In this document: piece after piece, positions 23,043-30,718 of the stretch
Numbering within the stretch: the stretch's first letter is position 1
Layout of the letters: each line of letters opens with the position of its first letter
Assembly (NCBI GenBank): GCA_019114265.1
Contig: DXFV01000044.1
Coordinates: 1 to 37,800, forward strand
Direction: 5' to 3'
DNA length: 37,800 nucleotides
DNA from: Anaerofilum faecale
GTDB taxonomy: Bacteria > Bacillota > Clostridia > Oscillospirales > Ruminococcaceae
The notes under the pieces: generated by a model
The model's database searches: none
Told to the model about the DNA's origin: nothing
The model's input: only the letters and a program-made list of their open reading frames with translations
Translations under genes and position numbers: made by a program

Positions 23043-23489
23043 ATGGAGAAGATCCTGGTGAGCGCCTGTCTTTTGGGGGTGCGCTGCCGGTACGACGGCC
23101 GGAGCGTGCCCTGTGAAGCCCTTTTGCAGCGCCTCGGCGAGCTGGAGGCGGTGCCGGTCTGCCCGGAAATTCTGGGCGGGCTCCCCACCCCGCGCACCCC
23201 GGCCGAGCGGCAGGACGGCCGGGTGGTGGCCAAAGACGGCCGGGACGTCACCGCGCAGTACCGCCGCGGCGCCGGGGAGACGCTGCGGCTGGCCCGGCTG
23301 TTCGGGTGCCGGTACGCGCTGCTCAAGGAGCGCAGCCCCAGCTGCGGCTGCGGGGCCATCTACGACGGCAGCTTCACCGGGACGCTCACCGGCGGCGACG
23401 GGACCGCCGCCGAGCTGCTGTGCGCCAATGGAGTACAGGTGTTTGGGGAGACCCGTCTGGAGGAGCTGCTGGCGCGGCTGAACGGGTGA
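23043..23489 (+). CDS. DUF523 family protein
   Basis: This 148-residue protein starts MEKILVSACLLGVRCRYDG, the family's N-terminal signature. It continues with VPVCPEILGGLPTPR and ends with ERSPSCGCGAIYDGSF, whose conserved Cys residues are typical. DUF523 proteins are widespread and uncharacterised; a thiol or metal role is often assumed. It starts three bases after the Nudix stop and closes the operon before a strong terminator. Confidence 0.9.
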   Translation: MEKILVSACLLGVRCRYDGRSVPCEALLQRLGELEAVPVCPEILGGLPTPRTPAERQDGRVVAKDGRDVTAQYRRGAGETLRLARLFGCRYALLKERSPSCGCGAIYDGSFTGTLTGGDGTAAELLCANGVQVFGETRLEELLARLNG

Positions 23490-23509
23490 GGATCCCCCCC
23501 TGTCAAAAT

Positions 23510-23543
23510 GCCCGCGGGAGAGGCGTCTGCCGCGGGCTTTTTT
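23510..23543 (+). terminator. rho-independent terminator
   Basis: GCCCGCGG (23510-23517) pairs with CCGCGGGC (23530-23537), followed by six Ts. Confidence 0.92.
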
Positions 23544-23593
23544 GTACCCTTTTCCGGTTTTGGCAAAACGGGGATTTTCTTTGCAAAATCGCA

Positions 23594-23621
23594 TTGACTT
23601 TTTGCGCCGCTGCGATATGAT
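23594..23621 (+). promoter_or_regulatory. promoter of the second MATE gene
   Basis: TTGACT (23594-23599), a 16-base spacer and TATGAT (23616-23621). Confidence 0.75.
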
Positions 23622-23715
23622 AGATTGCGTTTGAAATCGCGGAGACACGGCCGCCGCACCCCTTTGCCCGGGGCCGTCCCGCACCCATCCCGAGCAACAA
23701 ACAGAGGTGTTTCGT

Positions 23716-25068
23716 ATGGTCAAATCCATGACAAGCGGCTCGCCCGCAAAGCTGATCCTGCTGTTCGCGCTGCCGCTGTTCGTCGGCAACCTGTTCCAGC
23801 AGCTGTACAACATGGCCGACGCCTTCATCGTGGGGCGCATTCTGGGTGTGGACGCGCTGGCAGCCGTGGGCTGCACCGGCAGCCTGTCCTTTTTCATCAT
23901 CGGCTTCGCGCAGGGTCTTTCGGCCGGATTCTCGATGCTCACCGCCCAGCGGTTCGGCGCGAACGACGCCGAGGGCGTGCGCCGCAGCTACGCCGCCAGC
24001 CTGGTGCTGGGCGGCATCATCGGCGTGATCCTGACGGTGCCCAGCGTGCTGTTCGCGCGCGACCTGCTGGTGCTGCTGCAGACCCCGCCCCAGATCCTGG
24101 ACGACGCGGTGGCCTACATCGTGGTGGTGTTCGGCGGCATCCTGGCCACCATGCTGTTCAACATCGTGTCCAACGTGCTGCGCGCGCTGGGCGACAGCAA
24201 AACGCCGCTGTATTTCCTGGTGGTGGGCTGCGTGGTGAACGTGGTGCTGGACATCCTGCTGATCCTCTACACCCCGCTGGGCGTGATGGGCGCCGGCGTT
24301 GCCACCGTGATCGCACAGGTGGTGTCGGGCCTTGCCTGCGTGTGGTATATCCACGTGAAATTCCCCATCCTGCGCCTGACCCGTGAAAGCTGGAAGATCA
24401 CCCGCAAGGACGTGGCGGAGCACCTGCACATGGGCCTGCCGATGGGCTTCCAGACCAGCATCATCGCCATCGGCTCGCTGATGCTGCAATACGCGCTGAA
24501 CGGCCTGGGCAGTACGGCGGTGGCGGCCTTCACGGCGGCCAGCAAGCTGGAAACGCTGGCCACCCTGCCGCTGATGAGCTTCGGCCTTGCCATCGGCACC
24601 TATGTGGCCCAGAACTACGGCGCCGGCAAGCTGCACCGCATCCGCAAGGGAGTGCTGCAGTGCAGCGCCATGTCGCTGGCCTGGGCGGTGTTCATGGGGG
24701 CGGTGTTCCTGGTGTTCGGCAGGCCGCTGTCCACCCTGTTCGTCGGCAAGGACGCCCAGGTGCTGGACCTGTCCTACACCTACCTGTGCATCGTGGCAGT
24801 GGCGCTGTGGGTGCTGGGGCTGCTGTTTGTGTTCCGCTACTCGCTGCAGGGGCTGGGCCAGAGCTTCGTGCCCACCTTTGCGGGCGTGATGGAGCTGGTG
24901 ATGCGCGGCGCCTGCGCCGTGTGGCTGGTGGTGCCGCTGGGCTTTGCCGGCGCCTGTATGGCCAGCCCGATGGCCTGGGTGGGCAGCGCGGTGCCGCTGG
25001 TGATCTCCTTTTTCCTCACGATGCGTCAGCTGGCGCTGCGCATCCCCGAACCCGACCCCGCCGAATAA
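23716..25068 (+). CDS. MATE-family efflux protein
   Basis: This 450-residue exporter has 12 hydrophobic segments. It starts KLILLFALPLFVGNLFQQLY then NMADAFIVGRILG, the standard MATE first-helix pattern, and repeats it at the middle (LHMGLPMGFQTSIIAIGSLM). It differs clearly from the MATE protein at 7903-9264, so the two are not recent duplicates. ATG 23716 is chosen because AGAGGTG precedes it; a GTG three codons earlier would overlap that site. The gene has its own promoter. The substrate is unknown. Confidence 0.92.
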   Translation: MVKSMTSGSPAKLILLFALPLFVGNLFQQLYNMADAFIVGRILGVDALAAVGCTGSLSFFIIGFAQGLSAGFSMLTAQRFGANDAEGVRRSYAASLVLGGIIGVILTVPSVLFARDLLVLLQTPPQILDDAVAYIVVVFGGILATMLFNIVSNVLRALGDSKTPLYFLVVGCVVNVVLDILLILYTPLGVMGAGVATVIAQVVSGLACVWYIHVKFPILRLTRESWKITRKDVAEHLHMGLPMGFQTSIIAIGSLMLQYALNGLGSTAVAAFTAASKLETLATLPLMSFGLAIGTYVAQNYGAGKLHRIRKGVLQCSAMSLAWAVFMGAVFLVFGRPLSTLFVGKDAQVLDLSYTYLCIVAVALWVLGLLFVFRYSLQGLGQSFVPTFAGVMELVMRGACAVWLVVPLGFAGACMASPMAWVGSAVPLVISFFLTMRQLALRIPEPDPAE

Positions 25069-25089
25069 GCGCCGCCGGGCGGTTTTCTC

Positions 25090-25446
25090 CAAAGGCTTCC
25101 CCCCTGGGGGGAAGCTGTCGCCGCAGGCGACTGATGAGGGGAGGGCCTGCCCCTTTGCGCCGAGCGCGGGCGCGGAGGAGGGGGGGGAAGATTCGACCTC
25201 ATCCGCCCCGCTTTGCGGGGCACCTTCCCCTGCCAGGGGAAGGCTTGCCGTACCGTTGGCTTCCCCCCCCTGGGGGGAAGCTGGCACGAAGTGCCTGATG
25301 AGGGGGAGTCTTTCGGCACCCCCAAACCTCTCCCCAAAGCCCTCCCGGCCCCTTGCACACGGCCCGGACCGGCGCTTATGGGGATGCTTCGACCTCATCC
25401 GCCCCGCTTTGCGGGGCACCTTCCCCTGCCAGGGGAAGGCTTGCCG
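25090..25446 (-). repeat. composite palindromic repeat cluster 2
   Basis: The parts of cluster 1 recur here in reverse order: unit B (about 25094-25140), spacer S reversed, unit A reversed (about 25195-25245), linker TACCGTTGGC, unit B (about 25258-25314), then after 70 bases unit A reversed again (25388-25440). The whole gap 25069-25482 is made of these parts and short unique pieces; I see no gene. Confidence 0.85.
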
Positions 25447-25482
25447 TGCCGCCGGCTTCCCCAAACCCTCCCGGCAAAAGCA

Positions 25483-25520
25483 CAAGGCCCCGGCTTTCCT
25501 TGCGGAAAGCCGGGGCCTTG
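25483..25520 (-). terminator. terminator of the small reverse membrane-protein gene
   Basis: CAAGGCCCCGGCTTTCC (25483-25499) and GGAAAGCCGGGGCCTTG (25504-25520) pair perfectly. On the reverse strand CTTTTG follows. It lies 12 bases after the stop of that gene. Confidence 0.8.
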
Positions 25521-25531
25521 CCTTCTTTTTC

Positions 25532-25795
25532 TCATTTCACGGGGATCGCCAGCGCGACCAGCGCCGCCGCCAGGAACACCAGGCACAGCGCCAGCCCCAC
25601 CGCTTCCGAGAACGGGAACACCAGCGTGGCGGTGATCGCCGCGCCGAAGCAGACGCGGGAAACGCCCTGCTTTTTGCACCATTTGCGGAACTGCTCGTCG
25701 GTGGCAAAGGTGCGGCGCACCGCTTCGGGCATGCTCTTTTTGCCCTGCATCATCTGCACGCCGCTCCACACCTGCCAGAAGGCCAGCACGGCCAT
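25532..25795 (-). CDS. small two-helix membrane protein, start uncertain
   Basis: From ATG 25795 it has 87 residues: a hydrophobic start (MAVLAFWQVWSGVQMM), a basic polar stretch (KKSMPEAVRRTFATDEQF then RKWCKKQGVS) and two hydrophobic stretches at the end. I know no family. The only good ribosome binding site, GAGGAG (25826-25821), is 25 bases before that ATG, and the frame between reads IIFFIL, which would complete the first membrane helix. Initiation at a rare codon (ATA, ATC or ATT) between 25813 and 25799 is possible. A promoter lies at 25858-25886. Confidence 0.65.
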   Translation of the reverse strand: MAVLAFWQVWSGVQMMQGKKSMPEAVRRTFATDEQFRKWCKKQGVSRVCFGAAITATLVFPFSEAVGLALCLVFLAAALVALAIPVK

Positions 25796-25857
25796 CAGAA
25801 TAAAAAAGATTATTTGGCTGCTCCTCTCCGCCGCCGGGGCGGCTGTACACTGGCTCT

Positions 25858-25886
25858 ATGATAGCAGGTTTTGGGCCGGGCCGCAA
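25858..25886 (-). promoter_or_regulatory. promoter of the small membrane protein
   Basis: On the reverse strand, TTGCGG (25886-25881), a 17-base spacer and TATCAT (25863-25858), directly after the ABC exporter stop codon. Confidence 0.7.
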
Positions 25887-25887
25887 G

Positions 25888-27774
25888 TCATTCCAGCTCG
25901 AACACGCCGGTGTAGAGCTGGTAGTAGCGGCCTTTCTTCTCCATCAGAGCCTCGTGGTTGCCGCGCTCGACGATCCGCCCCGCGTCCATCACCATGATGA
26001 CGTCCGAGTTCTGGATGGTGGACAGCCGGTGCGCGATGACAAACACGGTGCGGCCGGTCATCAGAGCGTCCATGCCCTGCTGCACCAACGATTCGGTGCG
26101 GGTGTCGATGCTGCTGGTGGCCTCGTCCAGCACCATCACGGGCGGGTCGGCCACCGCGGCGCGCGCGATGTTCAGCAGCTGGCGCTGGCCCTGCGAAAGG
26201 CCCGCGCCGTCGCCGGTGAGCACCGTCTGATAGCCCTGCGGCAGACGGCGGATGAAGCGGTCGGCGTTGGCCAGCTTGGCCGCCGCCACACACTCCTCGT
26301 CGGTGGCGTCCAGGCGGCCGTAGCGGATGTTCTCCAGCACGGTGCCGGTGAACAGGTGGGTGTCCTGCAGCACCATGCCCAGCGCCCGGCGCAGGTCGGG
26401 CTTTTTGATGCGGGCGATGTCGATGCCGTCGTAGGTGATGCGGCCGGCGTCGATGTCGTAGAACCGGTTCAGCAGGTTGGTGATGGTGGTCTTGCCGGCG
26501 CCGGTGTGCCCCACGAAGGCCACCTTGTCGCCGGGATGGGCATACAGGTTGATCCCGTGCAGGATCTGCTTGCCGGGCTGGTAGCTGAAATCCACGCTCT
26601 CCATCCGCACGTCGCCCTCCAGCGGAACATACCGGAAGCTGCCGCCCTCCGGCACCTTCCAGGCCCAGTGCAGGCTGTGGGCGCTGGTCTCCACCAGGCG
26701 GCCGTCCTTCTGCTCCACGCTCACCAGAGTCACCTCGCCGCCGTCGGTCTCCGGCTGCTCGTCCATCATGGCAAAGATGCGCTCGGCGCCGGCCAGCGCC
26801 ATGACCACCGAGTTGGTCTGCTGGGCGATCTGGCTGATGAGCATCGAGAAGGAGCGGGTCAGCTGCAGGAAGGAGGCCAGCGCGCCCAGAGTCAGCCCGC
26901 CGGCGCCCAGCGCCAGCGCGCCGCCGGCCAGCGCGGCCAGCACATACATCAGGTTGCCCAGGTTCGCCATGATGGGCATCATCATGTTGGCGAAGGCGTT
27001 GGCGCCCGCGGCGCTGGCGCACAGCTCGTCGTTCAGGCGGTCGAACTGCTCCATCGCCTTTTCCTCGTGGCAGAACACCTTCACCACCTTCTGGCCGTCC
27101 ATCATCTCCTCGATGTAGCCGTTCACAAGGCCCAGGTCCTTCTGCTGGCGGGTGAAGAAATAGCCGCTCCTGCCGCCGATGAACCGGGTGACCAGGAACA
27201 TCAGCGCCACCATCGCCAGCACCAGCACCGTCAGCAGCGGCGAGGTGTAGATCAGCGCGCACAGCACGCCCACCACCGTCACGCTGGACGAGATCAGGGT
27301 GGGCAGGCTTTGGTTGATCATCTGGCGCAGGGTGTCGGTATCGTTGGTGTAGCGGCTCATCACGTCGCCGAAGGCGTGGGTGTCGAAATACCCCACCGGC
27401 AGCGCCTGCATCTTGGCGAACATCTCGTCGCGGATGTCGCGCAGCACGCCCTGGCCGATGGTGACCATCGCGCGGTTATACAGCCAGGTGCACACAACGC
27501 CCAGCAGGTAGATGCCGGCCATGATGCACAGCGCCTGCGCCAGCGGCCCGAAGTCGGGGGTCTCGCTCTGGGTGAGGGGGGTGATGAAGTTGTCGATCAG
27601 CGGCTGCAGGAACATCGAGCCGGCCACGCCGGCCAGCGCGCTGACGAGGATGCAGACCAGCACCACCGCCATCTGCACCTTGTAGGGGCGGAACACATAT
27701 CCCAAAAGCCGCCGCGCGGTGCGGGGGTGGAAGCCTGCCCGGCGCGGCTTGTGCGGCATTCGTTCAGTTTTCAT
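25888..27774 (-). CDS. heterodimeric ABC exporter, subunit with canonical ATPase site
   Basis: This 628-residue half-transporter has six membrane helices (about 25-330) and a nucleotide-binding domain (about 390-628). That domain has Walker A GHTGAGKTT, signature GLSQGQRQ and Walker B VMVLDEATSSID with the catalytic Glu intact. An insertion at about 345-385 (EQKDGRLVETSAHSLHWAWK) lengthens the linker compared with the usual 580-600 residues. Its start lies 11 bases inside the preceding subunit gene, so the two are cotranslated. Relatives export drugs or lipids as heterodimers. The MarR gene upstream suggests substrate-induced control. Confidence 0.92.
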   Translation of the reverse strand: MKTERMPHKPRRAGFHPRTARRLLGYVFRPYKVQMAVVLVCILVSALAGVAGSMFLQPLIDNFITPLTQSETPDFGPLAQALCIMAGIYLLGVVCTWLYNRAMVTIGQGVLRDIRDEMFAKMQALPVGYFDTHAFGDVMSRYTNDTDTLRQMINQSLPTLISSSVTVVGVLCALIYTSPLLTVLVLAMVALMFLVTRFIGGRSGYFFTRQQKDLGLVNGYIEEMMDGQKVVKVFCHEEKAMEQFDRLNDELCASAAGANAFANMMMPIMANLGNLMYVLAALAGGALALGAGGLTLGALASFLQLTRSFSMLISQIAQQTNSVVMALAGAERIFAMMDEQPETDGGEVTLVSVEQKDGRLVETSAHSLHWAWKVPEGGSFRYVPLEGDVRMESVDFSYQPGKQILHGINLYAHPGDKVAFVGHTGAGKTTITNLLNRFYDIDAGRITYDGIDIARIKKPDLRRALGMVLQDTHLFTGTVLENIRYGRLDATDEECVAAAKLANADRFIRRLPQGYQTVLTGDGAGLSQGQRQLLNIARAAVADPPVMVLDEATSSIDTRTESLVQQGMDALMTGRTVFVIAHRLSTIQNSDVIMVMDAGRIVERGNHEALMEKKGRYYQLYTGVFELE

Positions 27775-29494
27775 GCTCTTCGTCTCCTTTCTGCTGCGAC
27801 TGCCACACCTCGTGGTAGAGCGGGCAGCTCTTCAGCAGCTCTTCGTGGGTGCCCTTGGCGGCGATGCGGCCGCCGTCCATCACCAGGATCATGTCGGCAT
27901 GCTCCACCGAGGAGATGCGCTGCGCAATGATGAGCTTGGTGGTCTGGGGCATATAGCGGGCCATCGCCTCGCGGATCAGCGCGTCGGTGCGGGTGTCCAC
28001 GGCGCTGGTGGAGTCGTCCAGGATGAGGATGCGGGGCTGCTTGAGCAGAGCGCGCGCGATGCACAGCCGCTGCTTCTGCCCGCCCGACACGTTGCTGCCG
28101 CCCTGCTCGATGCGGCTCTCGTAGCCGCCGGGCAGCTGGCGGATGAACTCGTCGGCCTGTGCCATGCGGCAGGCCTCCTGCAGCTGCTCGTCGGTGGCAT
28201 TTTCATTGCCCCAGCGCAGGTTTTCGCTGATGGTGCCGGCAAACAGCTGGTTGTTCTGCAGCACCATCGCCACCTGGTCGCGCAAGGCGTGCAGGCCGTA
28301 CCGGCGCACGTCCACGCCGCCCACCAGCACCCGGCCGCGGGTGACGTCGTACAGGCGGGGGATCAGCTGCACCAGGCTCGTCTTGGCGCTGCCGGTGCCG
28401 CCCACGATGCCCACCGTGGAGCCGGACGGTATGTAGAGGTCGATGTCGGCCAGGGTCTCGGGGCCGCTGCCGTAGGCAAAGCCCACCTGCTCAAAGACGA
28501 TCGAGCCGTCGGCCACCTTCTCAATGGGGCGCTCGGGGTCGGTGATGGTGCTCTCCTCGTCCAGCACCTCCGCCACGCGCTCGCCCGACGCACGGGACAT
28601 GATGATCATCACGAACACCATCGAGATCATCATCAGGCTGGACAGGATCTGCATGGCGTAGCTGATCATGCTCATCAGCTTGCCGGTGGTGAAGGTCCCG
28701 CCCACGATCATCTGCGCGCCCAGCCAGCTGATGAGGATCATGCAGGTGTACATCGCCAGCTGCATGCTGGGCGAGTTGAAGGCCAAAAGGCGCTCGGCGC
28801 GGGAGAACAGCTTGTAGATCTTCTGCGAAACACCGTCGAATTTTTCGATCTCCTTGTCCTGGCGCACAAAGCTCTTCACCACGCGGATGCCGCGCAGGTT
28901 CTCCTGCACCACCTGGTTGAGGCGGTCGTAGGTGCGGAACACCTTTTCAAACAGCGGATGGGCGCGGGAGGCGATCAGCAGCAGCACGCCGCCCAGCAGC
29001 GGGATGCAGGCCAGATACACCAGCCCCAGCCGCGCGTTGATGGAAAAAGCCATGCCCAGCGCCGCCAGAAGCATCACCGGCGCGCGCACCGCGATGCGGA
29101 TGACCATCATAAAGGCCATCTGCAGGTTGGTGACGTCGGTGGTCATGCGGGTGACCAGGCCCGAGGTGGAGAAATGGTCGATGTTGGCAAACGAGAACTG
29201 CTGCACCCGGCTGTACTGGGCGCGGCGCAGGTTCCGCCCGAACCGCGCGGCGGCGTGGGCGGAGAAATGCCCCGCCAGCGCGCCGCAGACAAGGCTGGCC
29301 ACCGTTGCCAGCACCAGCCACAGGCCGGTGGAGCGCAGCCGGGCCGCGTCGCCCATCTGGACGCCGTTGTCGATGATGTCGGCCATCAGCAGCGGGATCA
29401 GCACCTCCATCACCACTTCGCCCACCACGAACACCGGCGACAGGATGGCGTCCCGCTTTGCGTCGCCCAGGCAGGCCATCAGTTTTTTGACCAT
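27764..29494 (-). CDS. heterodimeric ABC exporter, subunit with degenerate ATPase site
   Basis: This 576-residue half-transporter starts at ATG after AAGGAGGGACCTCAAAC. Six membrane helices (about 15-310) precede the nucleotide-binding domain. Its Walker A reads GGTGSAKTS, with Ala in place of a Gly. The signature NVSGGQKQR is intact. Walker B ends ILILDDSTSAVD, with Asp in place of the catalytic Glu. That pattern, paired with a canonical partner, is the mark of asymmetric exporters such as TM287/288. The operator-like palindrome at 29530-29545 lies just upstream. Confidence 0.92.
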   Translation of the reverse strand: MVKKLMACLGDAKRDAILSPVFVVGEVVMEVLIPLLMADIIDNGVQMGDAARLRSTGLWLVLATVASLVCGALAGHFSAHAAARFGRNLRRAQYSRVQQFSFANIDHFSTSGLVTRMTTDVTNLQMAFMMVIRIAVRAPVMLLAALGMAFSINARLGLVYLACIPLLGGVLLLIASRAHPLFEKVFRTYDRLNQVVQENLRGIRVVKSFVRQDKEIEKFDGVSQKIYKLFSRAERLLAFNSPSMQLAMYTCMILISWLGAQMIVGGTFTTGKLMSMISYAMQILSSLMMISMVFVMIIMSRASGERVAEVLDEESTITDPERPIEKVADGSIVFEQVGFAYGSGPETLADIDLYIPSGSTVGIVGGTGSAKTSLVQLIPRLYDVTRGRVLVGGVDVRRYGLHALRDQVAMVLQNNQLFAGTISENLRWGNENATDEQLQEACRMAQADEFIRQLPGGYESRIEQGGSNVSGGQKQRLCIARALLKQPRILILDDSTSAVDTRTDALIREAMARYMPQTTKLIIAQRISSVEHADMILVMDGGRIAAKGTHEELLKSCPLYHEVWQSQQKGDEEHEN

Positions 29495-29529
29495 GTTTGA
29501 GGTCCCTCCTTATTCATTTGCTTTCGTAC

Positions 29530-29545
29530 TGTAAGCATCCTAACA
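29530..29545. promoter_or_regulatory. second MarR operator candidate, before the ABC exporter
   Basis: Read on the reverse strand, TGTTAG-GATG-CTTACA. It matches the palindrome at 30033-30048 (TGTTAG, four bases, CTAACA) at 11 of 12 arm positions. A weak reverse promoter, TTCGGG, 17 bases and TACAGT, would overlap it. Confidence 0.6.
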
Positions 29546-29553
29546 GCGCACCC

Positions 29554-29585
29554 GAAAAAATGGGCCGCCCCGTTCACAGGGCGGC
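29554..29585 (-). terminator. terminator between marR and the exporter genes
   Basis: GCCGCCC and GGGCGGC (29564-29570, 29579-29585) pair across the marR stop codon, followed on the reverse strand by a T-run at 29559-29554. The exporter therefore probably needs its own promoter. Confidence 0.8.
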
Positions 29586-30014
29586 ATTTTTTGCAACGAT
29601 GTCCAACAGGCGGTGCAGCTCGGCGATCTCCCCGTCCGACAGGCCCTGTTCCAGCTGCGCTTCCATCTCGCGCAGGCCGCGGCGGATCTCGTCGTTCAGC
29701 TGCACGGCGGCAGGGGTCAGCCGCAGCCGTTTCAGCCGGGCGTCGTAGGGGACCGGTTCGCGCACGATCAGCCCCTTTTTCTCCATCAGCTGCAGCAGGC
29801 CGGTGACGGTGGAGCGGCGGACGGAAAACTCCTTTTCCAGATCCCGCTGGAACACGTCCTGGCCGGCCTGTGCGCGGTCGTACAGGGTGCCGATGATGAT
29901 CCGCTGCATCATGGTGAGGTTCTCCCCGTCGTACACGGCCGGGATCGCCCCGATGCGCCGTCCGATCAGATTGGCTGTCATTTTGATCTGCCTTCCCAAT
30001 GGCTGCACGTGCAC
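29574..30014 (-). CDS. MarR-family transcriptional regulator
   Basis: The likely protein has 146 residues and starts at GTG 30014. It reads VHVQPLGRQIKMTANLIGRR, then a winged helix-turn-helix (QRDLEKEFSVRRSTVTGLLQ, LMEKKGLIVREPVPYDARLK), then a C-terminal dimer helix. An ATG at 30065 in the same frame lies between the -35 and -10 of the promoter at 30048-30076, so it cannot be the start from that promoter. GAGG precedes GTG 30014, and ATG 29981, after GGAAGG, is an alternative. The palindromes at 30033-30048 and 29530-29545 suggest it represses itself and the ABC exporter. Confidence 0.88.
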   Translation of the reverse strand: MHVQPLGRQIKMTANLIGRRIGAIPAVYDGENLTMMQRIIIGTLYDRAQAGQDVFQRDLEKEFSVRRSTVTGLLQLMEKKGLIVREPVPYDARLKRLRLTPAAVQLNDEIRRGLREMEAQLEQGLSDGEIAELHRLLDIVAKNAAL

Positions 30015-30032
30015 CGCTTCCTCGTCTTTTTC

Positions 30033-30048
30033 TGTTAGGCTGCTAACA
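30033..30048. promoter_or_regulatory. MarR autoregulatory operator candidate
   Basis: TGTTAG-GCTG-CTAACA is a perfect six-base inverted repeat that overlaps the transcription start region directly after the marR -10. Confidence 0.7.
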
Positions 30049-30076
30049 TTATACCTGCGCGCCATCGTTTCGTCAA
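30048..30076 (-). promoter_or_regulatory. sigma-A promoter of marR
   Basis: On the reverse strand, TTGACG (30076-30071), a 17-base spacer and TATAAT (30053-30048). Confidence 0.88.
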
Positions 30077-30200
30077 GCCCCTCTCGATGATTTTTCCATA
30101 TCCTACATATCCCCGCCAAAGCAGGGCGGCCGGGTCCGGCTGTGTTTGTTCTATTATACCATGAAGAAGGGGCGGAATGGTAGAATTTGCATTTTTTGGG

Positions 30201-30238
30201 GGGTGCCGACGGTACGAACGCTTCCCCCTGGGGGAGCT
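30201..30238 (+). repeat. truncated piece of the composite repeat
   Basis: ACGGTACGAACGCTTCCCCC followed by TGGGGGAGCTC matches the linker and first hairpin of clusters 1 and 2, and it stops exactly where the insertion-sequence end begins at 30239. The stretch 30077-30200 holds no gene; ATTATACCATGAAG at about 30156-30169 resembles the left arm of the inverted repeat at 9315. Confidence 0.6.
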
Positions 30239-30327
30239 CAGCCTGTAGAAAAATCTGCTGGTACAATCAAGCCAGAGCAGGTTTTTGGTTTGCAAACCGG
30301 AGCGAAAAGGGAAAAAACAGCGAAATG
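30239..30327 (-). repeat. insertion-sequence end, copy of 15169-15257
   Basis: These 89 bases align gap-free to the other copy with about eight changes. They lie downstream of the transposase remnant below and probably form its terminal region, including hairpin AAAAATCTGCT/AGCAGGTTTTT. Confidence 0.7.
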
Positions 30328-30359
30328 TCCGGAATATTTCCGCGCAATCCGGACCGTCT

Positions 30360-30385
30360 GCCGCCATCCGGTGCCGGATGGCGGC
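30360..30385. repeat. perfect 12-base-arm hairpin
   Basis: GCCGCCATCCGG and CCGGATGGCGGC pair around TG, inside the insertion-sequence remnant. Its role is unknown. Confidence 0.6.
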
Positions 30386-30389
30386 TATT

Positions 30390-30632
30390 CCATTTCCGGG
30401 CGGCTTTTTGTCACTGTCATCCGAAAACGGCTTTCCCCGGTCTTTGTTTACCTCCTCAAACAGCTCCTTCGTATGCCGTTTTGCCGGTTTGGGAACTGCC
30501 TTTTTGGCCTGCTTTTTCAGATTGGCATTTGCTTTGATGTGGGTTCCGTCCACAAGCAAGTGCTCCTGTGGGACCATGTCCTCCAAACTTGCAAATTCAA
30601 GCTGTTCTCGATTCTCTGCGTTCTTTACCGGT
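30390..30632 (-). pseudogene. IS1182-type transposase remnant with internal deletion
   Basis: The reverse-strand translation reads ENREQLEFASLEDMVPQEHL (an N-terminal segment of IS1182-family transposases), then directly VDGTHIKANANLKKQAKK (normally over 100 residues later), then RHTKELFEEVNKDRGKPF. The intervening catalytic-domain part and the whole C-terminus are missing. The frame is still open, but the protein cannot be active. The element could be a non-autonomous derivative or simple decay. Confidence 0.8.
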
Positions 30633-30660
30633 GTTTCTATCTCTCCCCGCCGCTTTCCCG

Positions 30661-30689
30661 TTGCAAAGCGGCAGAGGCTGGGGTATAAT
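30661..30689 (+). promoter_or_regulatory. sigma-A promoter of the folate riboswitch-folT unit
   Basis: TTGCAA (30661-30666), a 17-base spacer and TATAAT (30684-30689), about 25 bases before the riboswitch. Confidence 0.85.
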
Positions 30690-30718
30690 AAACGGGTACG
30701 ACGGGCGCTTTGCGGCGC

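Noticed and set aside
25395..25886. An alternative 163-codon reverse frame over the small membrane protein
   Set aside because: It would run through the terminator hairpin and composite repeat, and lacks the hydrophobic pattern and codon character of the chosen frame.
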